Shown here: in pieces, positions 1 to 9,677 of the stretch
How positions within the stretch are numbered: the stretch's first letter is position 1
Layout: the number at the start of each line of letters is the position of its first letter
Assembly: GCA_002471375.1 (NCBI GenBank)
Contig: DKPV01000067.1
Coordinates: 473-64,472, forward strand
Source of the DNA: Flavobacteriales bacterium UBA7325
Lineage (GTDB): Bacteria; Bacteroidota; Bacteroidia; Flavobacteriales_D; Crocinitomicaceae
Length of the DNA: 64,000 nt
Direction: 5' to 3'
The notes under the pieces: generated by a model
The model's input: the letters and a program-made list of their open reading frames with translations, nothing else
The model's database searches: none
Told to the model about the DNA's origin: nothing
Program-made: the position numbers and the translations under genes

Positions 1-426
1 TTGATGTAATGCAATTCCATCTGCAACCCCCATTTGAGGTCCTAGGTGAGAAATCATTCCTACTATATTGTGCTCTTGTGTTCCAAAATGGAATGAACGA
101 TCACGACCTTTTGTAAATCCGGTCATCTTCCCTTGAAACTGAGCAAACAATCTATCTAAAGGAACATCACGCGTCGTAAATATACCTAGATTCCTGTGCA
201 TCGGAAGAAGATATTCTTCACGATCCATTGCGTAAGCTGAACCTACTGAAATTGCTTCTTGCCCCCATCCAGAGAACCACTTAGAAATTTTACCTTGACG
301 TAGAAGAATAAGCATCTTCTCCTCAATCATTCGAGGTAATAAAAGTTTACGGTAAATCGAAAGTAATTCTTTGTCATCGAAACCTTTTCGATCGTAGGAT
401 ATTGTTCGTTTGTCGAGTACTGCCAT
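1..426 (-). CDS. 2-oxo acid dehydrogenase E1 component, N-terminal part (truncated by window edge)
   Basis: This is the first 142 residues of a thiamine-dependent 2-oxo acid dehydrogenase E1 protein. The frame is open to the window edge. It begins at an ATG (complement of 424-426). The segment GWGQEAISVG and the following HRNLGIF / LFAQFQGKMTGFTKGRD stretch match the E1-alpha fold of branched-chain or pyruvate dehydrogenases, where this region contributes to the thiamine diphosphate pocket. In many Bacteroidota the alpha and beta parts are fused in one protein of about 660-700 residues, but the fusion cannot be seen here. The E1 enzyme decarboxylates a 2-oxo acid and transfers the acyl group to the lipoyl E2. 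A TAnnTTTG motif lies 18 bases upstream. The gene reads in the same direction as gdhA, but a hairpin terminator separates them. Substrate (branched-chain versus pyruvate) is undecided. Confidence 0.85.
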   Translation of the reverse strand, partial: MAVLDKRTISYDRKGFDDKELLSIYRKLLLPRMIEEKMLILLRQGKISKWFSGWGQEAISVGSAYAMDREEYLLPMHRNLGIFTTRDVPLDRLFAQFQGKMTGFTKGRDRSFHFGTQEHNIVGMISHLGPQMGVADGIALHQ

Positions 427-444
427 TTTCACAAGTCTAGAAAA

Positions 445-452
445 CAAATCTA
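445..452 (-). promoter_or_regulatory. Putative -7 element of E1 dehydrogenase promoter
   Basis: The minus strand reads TAGATTTG, an exact match to the Bacteroidota -7 consensus TAnnTTTG, 18 bases before the ATG. No TTG is present at the expected -33 spacing, so the call rests on the -7 box and its position. Confidence 0.4.
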
Positions 453-484
453 ACAAAAGGACGAACTAATGTGAAAGATTCGTA

Positions 485-520
485 CAAAAAAGGTCGCCAT
501 TATGGAAATGGCGACCTTTC
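485..520 (-). terminator. Rho-independent terminator of gdhA
   Basis: The arms GGTCGCCATT and AATGGCGACC form a 10-bp stem with a short loop. On the minus strand the second arm runs into a T tract. It lies directly after the gdhA stop. Confidence 0.85.
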
Positions 521-538
521 AAAAAATATTTAATTTAT

Positions 539-1963
<1,425 letters not shown>

Positions 1964-2140
1964 TTAATACAACTATTATTGCCTTCCTACAATCTGTTAT
2001 TACTCCTTTTCTAACCTTCTGAAATGTGTCGATTATCAATCAAATAATTATTTTTACCGAAGATTGGCAACTTTAACACAAAAGGACTCGTCTTTTGATA
2101 CAAATGACCTACTTTTTTTGTGTCTGATACAATATTTAGA

Positions 2141-4846
2141 ATGAAAAATTTAATTACTACACTACTCAGCACTGCACTGCTGCTTATATCAGGAACATTC
2201 TCGAATGCACAAACGAATATTTGCCTCGGCGATGATATTACAGTTTGTACTGGAAGTATTGTTAATATTGATAATTGCACGCCAGGTGGTGGAACAGCTG
2301 CCCAAGGTATTCTATTGAACACACCTGCTCAGGTATTTCTTACGGATGACTCTTATAGCGCTCCTGTAAACATCGGATTCAATTTTGACTTTTACGGAAA
2401 TACTTATAACCAATTAACCATTGGTTCAAATTGTATCCTTTCATTTGATCTTGCACTTGCAAATGGATATTGTCCTTGGGCAATGGGTGGTTTAGGTATG
2501 CTTCCGAATCCAACAGCTACTCAAATACAAAATTCAATAATGCCTTCGTACCAAGATGTGAACCCAACTCTTGGCGGAACAATTGAGTATGAAACAATCG
2601 GTACCGCACCAAATAGGATTTTCGTAGTTCTTTACAAGGACATGTACTTTTTTAACTGTACCTCAATTTGTAATTATATTTCTGTTCTCCTTTACGAAGG
2701 TTCGAACAACATTGAAGTACATATTGGAGATAAGCCGATCTGTGCAACTTGGAATGGTGGATTGGCTATTCAAGGTACCGAGAATGATCCTGGTACTGTT
2801 GCACACATCACACCAGGAAGAAACAATACAGTTTGGGGAGCAAATCAAGAAGGGCGTCGTTGGACACCAACGAGCCCAGCGGTAACAACAAATTATACAA
2901 TTACAACTGAACCATATATTCTAGTAAGTAGTGCTTCAACCTCATTCCAATGGGAAAGCACTAACGGAAATACTTGGCCTTACATTGCACCATTCCCTGT
3001 AAACCCGGTTCTTCCAGGAACAACAGGATACTTTCTATCAGGATCAGCATGTGGAGCCTCATTAGGAAGTGTATCCGATACATCGTGGATTACTGGAGTT
3101 TCGTCTCAAGTTGATGCATCTTCCGTTGATGATATTTGCTCTGCCGGACAAGGGTCAGTAACCGCTACACCGTTAGCAGGAGTTGCTCCATACACGTTTG
3201 ACTGGACTACACTCGGGAATAACACAAATCAAACTGTTACAGGAGTTTCAGCAGGCACACATACAGTAATTATGACAGACTCTTTGGGATGTACATCTAC
3301 AGCGACTGTTACGGTTGGTGACACACCAGCAGCATTTCAAGGTTCAACAACGCTAATATCATGTCCAGGAGGAAATGATGGGACAGCATTTGCGGAAATG
3401 ATTCCTGTACTAGGAAACGTTACATATTTATGGGATGATCCACTTGCTCAAACAACTCAGACCGCGATAGGTTTAACAGCTGGGCAATACACTTGTACTG
3501 TTACTTCAGATATTGGGTGTTCAGGAACCGTGGTATTAGACGTAACAGAAACAGCAGGCATGGTGGGTGTTATCACAGCTCAAACTGATCCAACATGTAA
3601 TAGTGGATCGAACGGAGTGATTACTGTTTCCGTAACTCAAGGAATGGCACCATATACCTATTCATGGGATAACTCGACTTCCACAGGTCCATCAGCGACT
3701 GATCTTACAGTGGGAACACACACTTTAACAGTGACCGACGCAAATGGATGTATTATGACCATCACAGCGACTTTAACTCAACCATCCTCTTTGGTAATTA
3801 CATCATTAACACCTCCTACGCAGATTTGTTCTGAGGACGACATCACCTTAAACGTTACAGGAAGTGGTGGTTCGAGTGCATATACTTTCACTTGGACACA
3901 AGGAGGGAACGTAATTGGAACAGGTCCTTCTATTACTGTGGATCCATTAGTAACTAATACAGTGTATTGTGTTGAGTTATCTGAGGCTTGTGGTTCTCCG
4001 ACAGATCAAGAATGTACAACCATTAATTTCCCTACACCGATTGAGCCAATGGCAACATCGGATTTCTCTGAATTATGTATGCCAGGAAGATTTGAATTTA
4101 CGAACACTTCTATGAACGCAGCTGAGATTGCCACTACCTACTGGGATTTTGGAGATCAGCAAGGAGCTTCACTAGAGGTTACTGATGATTCGACATCCTA
4201 TCAATACAACGCTATTGGAGTTTACGATGTGATTTTGACTGTAACATCAATTTATGGATGTATCTATACTGATACCATGAAACAGATTGTAGAGGTTAAA
4301 CCAAACCCGAGTGCGGATTTCACTTTCTCAGCGAACCCAACATCAGTGTTTGAATCAGAAGGAATCAAAATGCAAGACAGATCTTCAACGGATGTTGTGA
4401 CATGGAGTTGGTTTAGCCCATACTCAAATCCTAGTACAAGCAGCCAGACTCAACCGACTTTTGATTTCCCAGGCGTTGCAGGAATTTACCCTGTTACACT
4501 TGTGGTTGAAACGGCCTTAGGATGTTTTGATACAATAACGATCAATATGAATGTTCACAATGACATTCTATTCTATGCACCAAATGCATTCACACCGGAT
4601 GATGATGAATTGAACCAAACTTGGAAAGCAGAAATTCAAGGAGTAGATATTTATGACTTTGAATTATTCATCTTCAATAGATGGGGCGAAATTATCTGGG
4701 AATCACATGACCCTTCTGTTGGATGGGACGGTACCTTTAATGGTAAAATCGTTCAATCAGGAATTTACCAGTGGAAAGCGAACGTTAAAGACTTATATAC
4801 CGACGAAAAAGTTGAATTCACAGGAAGTATCAACCTCCTCAAATAA
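2141..4846 (+). CDS. Secreted surface protein with SprB-like and PKD repeats and a T9SS type B C-terminal domain
   Basis: The 901-residue exported protein starts with a signal peptide (MKNLITTLLSTALL... ending near NAQ, about residue 24). An N-terminal domain of about 300 residues has no motif I recognise. About residues 328-546 hold three SprB-like repeats of the pattern APYTxxW...GxxxVTVTDxxGC. Then come a PKD-like domain (TTYWDFGDQ... VYDVILTVTS, about 667-710) and a second beta domain. The last 90 residues (FYAPNAFTPDDDE, IFNRWGEIIWES, VGWDGTFNGK, SGIYQWKANVKD) are the gliding-motility-associated type B sorting domain, which directs T9SS export and surface attachment. I moved the start from an upstream in-frame ATG to the one that begins the signal peptide. 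The CTD is closely related to that of the protein at 28575-31295. Ligand and role are unknown; adhesion or gliding is only inference. Confidence 0.88.
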   Translation: MKNLITTLLSTALLLISGTFSNAQTNICLGDDITVCTGSIVNIDNCTPGGGTAAQGILLNTPAQVFLTDDSYSAPVNIGFNFDFYGNTYNQLTIGSNCILSFDLALANGYCPWAMGGLGMLPNPTATQIQNSIMPSYQDVNPTLGGTIEYETIGTAPNRIFVVLYKDMYFFNCTSICNYISVLLYEGSNNIEVHIGDKPICATWNGGLAIQGTENDPGTVAHITPGRNNTVWGANQEGRRWTPTSPAVTTNYTITTEPYILVSSASTSFQWESTNGNTWPYIAPFPVNPVLPGTTGYFLSGSACGASLGSVSDTSWITGVSSQVDASSVDDICSAGQGSVTATPLAGVAPYTFDWTTLGNNTNQTVTGVSAGTHTVIMTDSLGCTSTATVTVGDTPAAFQGSTTLISCPGGNDGTAFAEMIPVLGNVTYLWDDPLAQTTQTAIGLTAGQYTCTVTSDIGCSGTVVLDVTETAGMVGVITAQTDPTCNSGSNGVITVSVTQGMAPYTYSWDNSTSTGPSATDLTVGTHTLTVTDANGCIMTITATLTQPSSLVITSLTPPTQICSEDDITLNVTGSGGSSAYTFTWTQGGNVIGTGPSITVDPLVTNTVYCVELSEACGSPTDQECTTINFPTPIEPMATSDFSELCMPGRFEFTNTSMNAAEIATTYWDFGDQQGASLEVTDDSTSYQYNAIGVYDVILTVTSIYGCIYTDTMKQIVEVKPNPSADFTFSANPTSVFESEGIKMQDRSSTDVVTWSWFSPYSNPSTSSQTQPTFDFPGVAGIYPVTLVVETALGCFDTITINMNVHNDILFYAPNAFTPDDDELNQTWKAEIQGVDIYDFELFIFNRWGEIIWESHDPSVGWDGTFNGKIVQSGIYQWKANVKDLYTDEKVEFTGSINLLK

Positions 4847-4867
4847 GACACTGAATACTTTAAATAA

Positions 4868-4906
4868 GAAAGGGAATCTCGATATTTTGAGACTCCCTTT
4901 TTTCTT
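4868..4906 (+). terminator. Rho-independent terminator
   Basis: An imperfect stem (AAGGGAATCTC with GAGACTCCCTT, one mismatch) is followed by TTTTTTC. It lies about 25 bases after the surface-protein stop. Confidence 0.75.
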
Positions 4907-4917
4907 TGGTATTGAAT

Positions 4918-4950
4918 TTGCTTTAGTAATGAGAAATGTTTGTATGTTTG
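4918..4950 (+). promoter_or_regulatory. Bacteroidota-type promoter of DUF4197 lipoprotein gene
   Basis: TTG at 4918-4920 and TATGTTTG at 4943-4950 are separated by 22 bases, within the range seen for TTG/TAnnTTTG promoters. The box ends 14 bases before the ATG. Confidence 0.55.
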
Positions 4951-4964
4951 AAAAAAATCGACCA

Positions 4965-5711
4965 ATGAAAAAAATATTTATACCAATAGGAATTTGCGCA
5001 ACTTTACTTCTTTCATCATGTGATGTACTCGAAGGTGTTGCAGGAGAGCTAGTAGGAACGGAGAGCGGAACAACTACTCCAGCGCTTAGTAACGGAGAAG
5101 TTATTAAAGGATTAAAAGAGGCATTAAGCGTAGGGATTACAAACTCCGTGGATTTAACCTCTGTAACGGATGGATTCTTGAAGAACTCCGAAATTAAACT
5201 ACCTTTTCCAGAGGACGCAATCAAAGTACGTGATAAAGCATTAGAATGGGGCTTAGACGGACAAGTAGACAAGTTTGTAGAAACTTTAAATAGAGCGGCT
5301 GAGGAATCAACAAAAGAGGCGTTACCTATCTTTAAAGAAGCAATTTTAGGAATGAGTATTTCTGATGGTTTCTCCATACTCAACGGTGGTGATGGAGCAG
5401 CAACGAAATTCTTATCAGATAACACAACTTCGCAATTGACTGAAGCTTTTTCACCAAAAGTGAAAGCGGCAATTGAAAAGGTTAAGCTGACAGAAATGTG
5501 GAATCCAATTATCACAAAGTATAACACATTCGCGAACTCACCTTTCAGTAATGCTGAACCAGTTGAGGCAGATTTGGAGAAGTATGTAACTCAAAAAGCA
5601 ATCAAAGGACTTTTTCAAATGGTTGAAAAGGAAGAAAATAAAATTCGCTTAGATCCTTTAGCAAGAGTTTCTGACATTTTGAAGAAAGTTTTTGGAAGTG
5701 TAACTCAATAA
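4965..5711 (+). CDS. DUF4197 lipoprotein
   Basis: The 248-residue product starts with a lipoprotein signal (MKKIFIPIGICATLLLSSC, lipid-modified Cys19), so it should be anchored in the outer or inner membrane facing the periplasm. The rest matches the DUF4197 family: VIKGLKEALSVGI, IKLPFPEDAIKVRDKALEWG, the central FKEAILGMSISDGFSIL and GGDGAATKFL, and a C-terminal helical segment ending in LKKVFGS. The function of the family is not known. The frame is open about 300 bases further upstream, overlapping the preceding gene, but the ATG before the lipoprotein signal is clearly the start. It is a monocistronic unit with its own promoter and a perfect hairpin terminator. Confidence 0.93.
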   Translation: MKKIFIPIGICATLLLSSCDVLEGVAGELVGTESGTTTPALSNGEVIKGLKEALSVGITNSVDLTSVTDGFLKNSEIKLPFPEDAIKVRDKALEWGLDGQVDKFVETLNRAAEESTKEALPIFKEAILGMSISDGFSILNGGDGAATKFLSDNTTSQLTEAFSPKVKAAIEKVKLTEMWNPIITKYNTFANSPFSNAEPVEADLEKYVTQKAIKGLFQMVEKEENKIRLDPLARVSDILKKVFGSVTQ

Positions 5712-5745
5712 TTTAGTTTAACACTTGAGTAAAAAGATTTACTAT

Positions 5746-5774
5746 AAAGGCGCTGCACTATGCAGCGCCTTTTC
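5746..5774 (+). terminator. Rho-independent terminator of DUF4197 gene
   Basis: A perfect 9-bp stem GGCGCTGCA/TGCAGCGCC with a 3-base loop is followed by TTTTC. Confidence 0.9.
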
Positions 5775-5825
5775 TATGGCCAATTGTTTCAAAATGGCTA
5801 TCTTCAACTTTACAAAATTACAAGC

Positions 5826-6689
5826 ATGCAGTACCCTCATTCAGAATTAGTACTAAACACAGATGGTCAGGTTTATCATCTTGGTTTATCACCAGATCAA
5901 ATTGCAAAGAATGTTATTCTGGTAGGTGACCAAGACAGAGTGAATCTAGTGGCGTCATTTTTTGACACAATCGAACACCAATCTCAACATAGAGAGTTCG
6001 TTTGTACTACCGGAACATACAAAGGCAAGAGAATCAGTGCGCTTTCAACGGGAATAGGGACAGATAATATCGATATAACAATCAATGAGCTTGATGCATT
6101 GTTCAACATTGATTTAGTTGAAAGAAAAGATAAGGAGCAACATACACAGCTTAGCTTGGTGAGAATCGGAACATGTGGTATCCTTCAACCAGATGTTGAG
6201 TTGCACTCATATATTCTATCCACTCATGCATTTGGACTAGATAATGTTGCTCACTACTACGAGATCGAGTTCAATGATGATGAAATAGAATTGAATCAAG
6301 CGGTGAATAGCCAAATACCACTTCCTTCGCCAATTAAAACATACATAACGGAAGCATCAGAGGAGTTAACGGCTAAATTGCGTTCGAATAAAACCGTAGA
6401 AGGTATCACAGTAACCTCAAGTGGTTTCTATGGTCCGCAAGGAAGACAGTTACGTTTAAAAAACCGCACTTCTGAGCTCAATGATAAACTGACTGCGTTT
6501 CAGTTTAAAGACCATCGAATCACCAACTTTGAAATGGAGAGTTCTGCATTATTCTCCATGGGGAAAGCCTTAGGACATCAGTGTACAACAATTTGTTTAG
6601 GAATTGCGAATAGACCAAATATGGTTTTTTCAAAAGGCTATAAGGAGGACATGCTTAAATTGATCGAATACGTTTTAGATCGTATTTAA
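5826..6689 (+). CDS. Nucleoside phosphorylase (uridine phosphorylase-like)
   Basis: The 287-residue protein belongs to the PNP/UDP family, which splits nucleosides with phosphate into a free base and ribose-1-phosphate in cytoplasmic salvage. Visible are NVILVGDQDRV (phosphate-binding glycine segment), the ISALSTGIGTDNIDI motif, LVRIGTCGILQPDV, the VTSSGFYGPQGRQ region that corresponds to the base-binding part of uridine phosphorylases, and NFEMESSALFSMGKALGH (the Met-Glu that holds the ribose). I placed the start at the ATG at 5826, because the upstream extension would run through the preceding terminator. It is convergent with the next gene, and the ends overlap by 4 bases. Whether the preferred substrate is uridine or a purine nucleoside cannot be decided. 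Confidence 0.9.
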   Translation: MQYPHSELVLNTDGQVYHLGLSPDQIAKNVILVGDQDRVNLVASFFDTIEHQSQHREFVCTTGTYKGKRISALSTGIGTDNIDITINELDALFNIDLVERKDKEQHTQLSLVRIGTCGILQPDVELHSYILSTHAFGLDNVAHYYEIEFNDDEIELNQAVNSQIPLPSPIKTYITEASEELTAKLRSNKTVEGITVTSSGFYGPQGRQLRLKNRTSELNDKLTAFQFKDHRITNFEMESSALFSMGKALGHQCTTICLGIANRPNMVFSKGYKEDMLKLIEYVLDRI

Positions 6690-7162
6690 TTCTCAGGGCG
6701 ATAGACGAAAAGTTTCCCTGAAGTAATGCTATCAAACATCAGATTAGATTGCCCAACCTTCCTACCATGCTCAGCCGTATTTTGATGAAGAAGTATAACT
6801 TCGTTTGAATCGATCACTTTATATACAATAGCGGTATGGTGCCTCATAGACTCTGAGTAGGTCATATTTCCCACTTGATACTCGATCTTAATCTTTTCGA
6901 ATTGAATGACATCTCCGGGATAAATACACTCATTGGAGGGATAAATCAATCTCCCATAGACTTCGAAACCATTCCACTCCGCTCCTGTTGCATCCAGCAC
7001 ATATTGCGCGAGCTCCCAGCACTCCCCTCTTCCTACTTTCTTTTTATGCTTGGCCTTTGCCAATTTAACGATCTTCTGATTCAAAGCTGGTGTGCCATCA
7101 CATTCAGATTGCGCTAGTCCTTGAAATGAACAAAAAAGTGCGAAAAGAAAAAGCTTATACAT
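6686..7162 (-). CDS. Secreted NlpC/P60- or CHAP-like protein
   Basis: The 158-residue exported protein has a signal peptide ending near GLAQ (about residue 18). The mature part has the layout of the papain-like NlpC/P60-CHAP fold. There is a cysteine in GECWELAQYVLD (Cys48), then a small beta region with PGDVIQFEK, then histidines in MRHHTAIVYKV (108-109), then HQN (126-128). That order (Cys, PGDxI, His, polar residue) is typical of amidases or peptidases that cut peptidoglycan or similar bonds. Similarity is at fold level only, so the enzymatic activity is inference. The end overlaps the end of the nucleoside phosphorylase gene by 4 bases. The 230 bases upstream hold no clear promoter. Confidence 0.6.
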   Translation of the reverse strand: MYKLFLFALFCSFQGLAQSECDGTPALNQKIVKLAKAKHKKKVGRGECWELAQYVLDATGAEWNGFEVYGRLIYPSNECIYPGDVIQFEKIKIEYQVGNMTYSESMRHHTAIVYKVIDSNEVILLHQNTAEHGRKVGQSNLMFDSITSGKLFVYRPEN

Positions 7163-7394
7163 TCAGTATGAACGTGAAATGAATATATTTATTTGCATGG
7201 GTATGCTATTATTTTTGTCATTCAAAACTTTACACTTGCCTTAGTGACAAACATTACTAAGCTAGGCAACGTGCGACTCTTTAACGTGATTGTTTTTTCG
7301 AAGTTACGAATAGATTTATTAACCCAAAAGTGATCTACCGAAGCTATAACCCTCATGGTGCCTGTGTTATGTTACAAGCAGGTAAATATTACCA

Positions 7395-7718
7395 CTATCG
7401 ATCGTCTTCCCTCAATTTAAAATAGAATTGATATTGAACCATATCTTTCTTATCGAGGAGTTCCATTTCGGCAATGTAGTACGGGGTTATTAGCGTGTCT
7501 CCCTGGTTAAACGTTGTTTGCTTAAAGTTAGAGTTACTCACTTGAATGCTATAAGCAGCGCCGCCATTTACAAAAACCCGATCTAGTTCCCATGTTTGAT
7601 TTTCTGGAACGACTAAATATCCTCCTGCATAAGCACTTTTATAAAGCGTTGAATCTTGACAAAAACTTATTTGTGCAACAGATAAAAAGAGGGCGAGTAT
7701 GAAAGTTGATCTAAACAA
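7395..7718 (-). CDS. Small secreted protein, last gene of surface operon
   Basis: The 107-residue protein has a signal peptide (MFRSTFILALFLSVAQISFCQ). I do not recognise a family. The mature part has the short segment YLVVPENQTWELDRV, which resembles the TVPAGKVWKIE segment of the three proteins encoded just upstream. It may therefore be a divergent fourth member of that group. It starts 1 base after the stop of the preceding gene, so it is very likely cotranscribed with it. Function unknown. Confidence 0.7.
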   Translation of the reverse strand: MFRSTFILALFLSVAQISFCQDSTLYKSAYAGGYLVVPENQTWELDRVFVNGGAAYSIQVSNSNFKQTTFNQGDTLITPYYIAEMELLDKKDMVQYQFYFKLREDDR

Positions 7719-7719
7719 A

Positions 7720-8103
7720 TTATGGTACTACATTAAATTCAATGATACTCAGAAAATCACTAGGGCAAGAGGTTGCGGCAGTTTGACCTGCAGCTAGCCA
7801 GATTGGCATTCGGTTCTCCGCAGTATAAACATATCCAGAATTTCCAGATGCAATATTCTTAATATTATGATAGATCTGACTATCAATAATATAGGGACGC
7901 ACCCGCGCTACATCGCAACCAGAAGTTGAATTGCTTGTACCGGAAACATTACTTTGCTGGTAAGACTCTATCTTCCATACCTTACCCGCTGGCACTGTCA
8001 TTGGAGTATCACTAACTTTGATAACTTGGTTGAATTGCAGATTACCTTGAGCACAAGAAACTCCAGATACAACAATTGATAACACGATTAATAACGATTT
8101 CAT
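7720..8103 (-). CDS. Small secreted protein of the QGNLQFNQV family, copy 3
   Basis: The 127-residue exported protein has a signal peptide ending at SCAQ. Right after the predicted cleavage site it carries GNLQFNQV, then MTVPAGKVWKIES, and it ends in SIIEFNVVP. All three segments recur in the two upstream neighbours. I use the ATG at 8103 (MKSLLIVL); the longer reading would overlap the neighbour. Two cysteines (in TSGCDVARV and TSCPSD) are absent from the sister copies and may form a disulfide. The family is unknown to me. It looks like a small all-beta domain, but that is inference from the alternating hydrophobic pattern. Confidence 0.75.
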   Translation of the reverse strand: MKSLLIVLSIVVSGVSCAQGNLQFNQVIKVSDTPMTVPAGKVWKIESYQQSNVSGTSNSTSGCDVARVRPYIIDSQIYHNIKNIASGNSGYVYTAENRMPIWLAAGQTAATSCPSDFLSIIEFNVVP

Positions 8104-8113
8104 AATTATATAA

Positions 8114-8449
8114 TTAGGGAACAACATTAAATTCGATAATACTCACTTTGGAGTTTACGTTAGCAACAAGAGATATACTTTCATTGGAGGGTAACCAAAA
8201 AGGTAAGTTCGCATAAGGAGAGCTGTTGTTTAATACAAAGTAATTTAAACCTCCCCATTGAATTTGAAAATATGCATTATTATTACTGAGTGCAACACTT
8301 TCTATCTTCCAGACTTTGTCTGCTGGAACTGTAACCAGATTACCAGCAGGAGTCGCATCAAGCACTAATACCTGATTAAACTGCAAATTTCCTTGTGCAA
8401 AAGAAAGACTCGAGAATGTTATTGCTAAAATGAAAAGTATTTTTTTCAT
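8114..8449 (-). CDS. Small secreted protein of the QGNLQFNQV family, copy 2
   Basis: The 111-residue exported protein has the signal peptide MKKILFILAITFSSLSFAQ, nearly identical to that of the next upstream gene. This points to a recent tandem duplication. The mature part starts GNLQFNQV, contains VTVPADKVWKIESV, a W/N-rich middle (QWGGLNYFVLNNSS), PFWLPSNESI, and ends SIIEFNVVP. It is separated by 9-10 bases from its neighbours on both sides. Function unknown; the conserved ends and variable middle suggest one fold with a diversified surface. Confidence 0.78.
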   Translation of the reverse strand: MKKILFILAITFSSLSFAQGNLQFNQVLVLDATPAGNLVTVPADKVWKIESVALSNNNAYFQIQWGGLNYFVLNNSSPYANLPFWLPSNESISLVANVNSKVSIIEFNVVP

Positions 8450-8458
8450 GGTTTTGTT

Positions 8459-8872
8459 TTAAGGTACTATGTTAAACTCGATTGCGTTTATAGAGCTGTT
8501 TACAGTCTGCGAACCAGCGGTTTCTTGACCAACAACTATATTATAGGTACCTGCTGGTAGCCACAAAGGAAAAGCATCTATGAGATGAATAGAATTCGAC
8601 GCCCCTTTGCTACGATAAATAAGTGTATTATCTATAAACAAAGACCACCCGCCATATTGAGTTCTGGGATAGGTTGCAACCATATACACGTTTGCGTGTT
8701 CTACTTTCCAAACTTTCCCAGCAGGAACTGTAATAACACCTGCCGTAGTGGTGGAGTAGGCTGTCGTAGCTGTAGTGTATTCTATAAATTTCACCTGATT
8801 AAACTGCAAATTGCCTTGCGCAAAAGAAAGGCTAGAGATTGTTATTGCTAAAATGAATAGTATCTTTTTCAT
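8459..8872 (-). CDS. Small secreted protein of the QGNLQFNQV family, copy 1
   Basis: The 137-residue exported protein has the signal peptide MKKILFILAITISSLSFAQ. The mature part starts GNLQFNQV, has VITVPAGKVWKVEHANVY, then a GGWSLFIDNTLIY strand, FPLWLPAGTYNI, and ends NAIEFNIVP. It is the longest of the three clear tandem copies, with extra threonine-rich sequence after the first strand. It lies 18 bases downstream of the collagen-like gene and 9 bases before copy 2, so all are probably on one transcript. Confidence 0.78.
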   Translation of the reverse strand: MKKILFILAITISSLSFAQGNLQFNQVKFIEYTTATTAYSTTTAGVITVPAGKVWKVEHANVYMVATYPRTQYGGWSLFIDNTLIYRSKGASNSIHLIDAFPLWLPAGTYNIVVGQETAGSQTVNSSINAIEFNIVP

Positions 8873-8890
8873 GTAATATTATTTTTCTTA

Positions 8891-9676
8891 CTAAAATCCG
8901 TCAACTGTATAAATAAGTGTATTTGGGTTACTTCCCGAACCCGAACTAGAGGCTCCATCTTGCGCGATAATATTCCAAGCTCCATTCCAGATATATGAAA
9001 TTCCAACAGTACTGTTGTAATACCCATCATTTATAGCTGGGGATACTGGTGCTGTAGTAAATGTCCCTAGCCAGTTTACAGAAACTCCGTTCGTACCGCT
9101 TGTACCGTTAGTTCCTGCCGGCCCTTGAGGTCCTGCTGGTCCTGTTGCTCCAACTGCTCCAATATTTCCTGGGATGCCTTGTGGTCCTGTTGCTCCTGTA
9201 GCACCTGCTGCTCCATCAATTCCGTCAATACCATCGTTTCCTGCTGGTCCTTGAGGTCCTGCTGGTCCAGCCGTTCCTGAATTTTCTGCATACAATGCGT
9301 AAGGTACACTCATCAATTGTTGAGTTCCCATAGTTGTGTAACTAGTACCTCCATTTTCATCAGCGGCTACTTCAACAAAATATGGACCTACTGCCCAATC
9401 AATTAATGAGAAATTTCCTGAGATCACTGTTCCTTGACCAACTACAACATTTACCAATCCGTATTGACTAGTAGTAGTAGCAAATGATTCTTCATAAACC
9501 ACTGTTCCTCCTGGTGAAGTTTGAATAATTGAAATTTTCATTCCAACATTAGTATTGTTAAGAGTTACTCCAACTCCATCACGAATGACGGCTTGATAAT
9601 TAATTCCCTGCGGCGCTTGTGCAAACGTTCCTCTGGAAAGGGCTAAAAACGCGAATGATAATAATAATCGTTTCAT
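8891..9676 (-). CDS. Secreted protein with collagen-like Gly-X-Y segment
   Basis: The 261-residue exported protein has a signal peptide (MKRLLLSFAFLALSRGTFAQ). An N-terminal domain (APQGINYQAVIRD ... GTQQLMSVPYALYAEN, about 21-132) is a common module of Bacteroidota surface proteins. It is followed by about 65 residues of uninterrupted Gly-X-Y triplets (GPAGPQGPAG, GATGPQGIPG and similar), which in bacteria form trimeric collagen-like rods. A short C-terminal domain (WLGTFTTAPVSPAINDGYYN ... YIWNGAWNIIAQDG) resembles the tip module that often follows collagen repeats. It has no T9SS sorting domain of its own, but it lies 1 base after a gene that has one. Role in cell-surface fibres or adhesion is inference. 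Confidence 0.85.
   Translation of the reverse strand: MKRLLLSFAFLALSRGTFAQAPQGINYQAVIRDGVGVTLNNTNVGMKISIIQTSPGGTVVYEESFATTTSQYGLVNVVVGQGTVISGNFSLIDWAVGPYFVEVAADENGGTSYTTMGTQQLMSVPYALYAENSGTAGPAGPQGPAGNDGIDGIDGAAGATGATGPQGIPGNIGAVGATGPAGPQGPAGTNGTSGTNGVSVNWLGTFTTAPVSPAINDGYYNSTVGISYIWNGAWNIIAQDGASSSGSGSNPNTLIYTVDGF
9087..9279 (-). repeat. Collagen-like Gly-X-Y coding repeat
   Basis: About 21 codon triplets encode Gly-X-Y with frequent Pro, Ala and Asn. The repeat is short-period and GC-rich compared with flanking DNA. It is a coding repeat, not an intergenic one. Confidence 0.85.
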
Positions 9677-9677
9677 G

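Noticed and set aside
2090..2140. Promoter-like TACTTTTTTTG before the first type-B gene
   Set aside because: Spacing to the nearest TTG is about 12 bases and the box does not fit TAnnTTTG; too weak to list.
2011..2322. Minus-strand frame of 103 codons opposite the start of the type-B protein
   Set aside because: It overlaps the signal-peptide region of a real gene and has no recognisable domain or promoter.
4793..5527. Long open frame (244 codons) on the minus strand opposite the DUF4197 gene
   Set aside because: It is antisense to a clear lipoprotein gene, has no family-like sequence and no signal peptide, and its start lies in another gene. It is a shadow frame.
9076..9309. Second open frame through the collagen-like repeat, Gln/Leu-rich
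   Set aside because: It is a by-product of the short-period Gly-X-Y DNA repeat; the frame with signal peptide and flanking domains is the real one.
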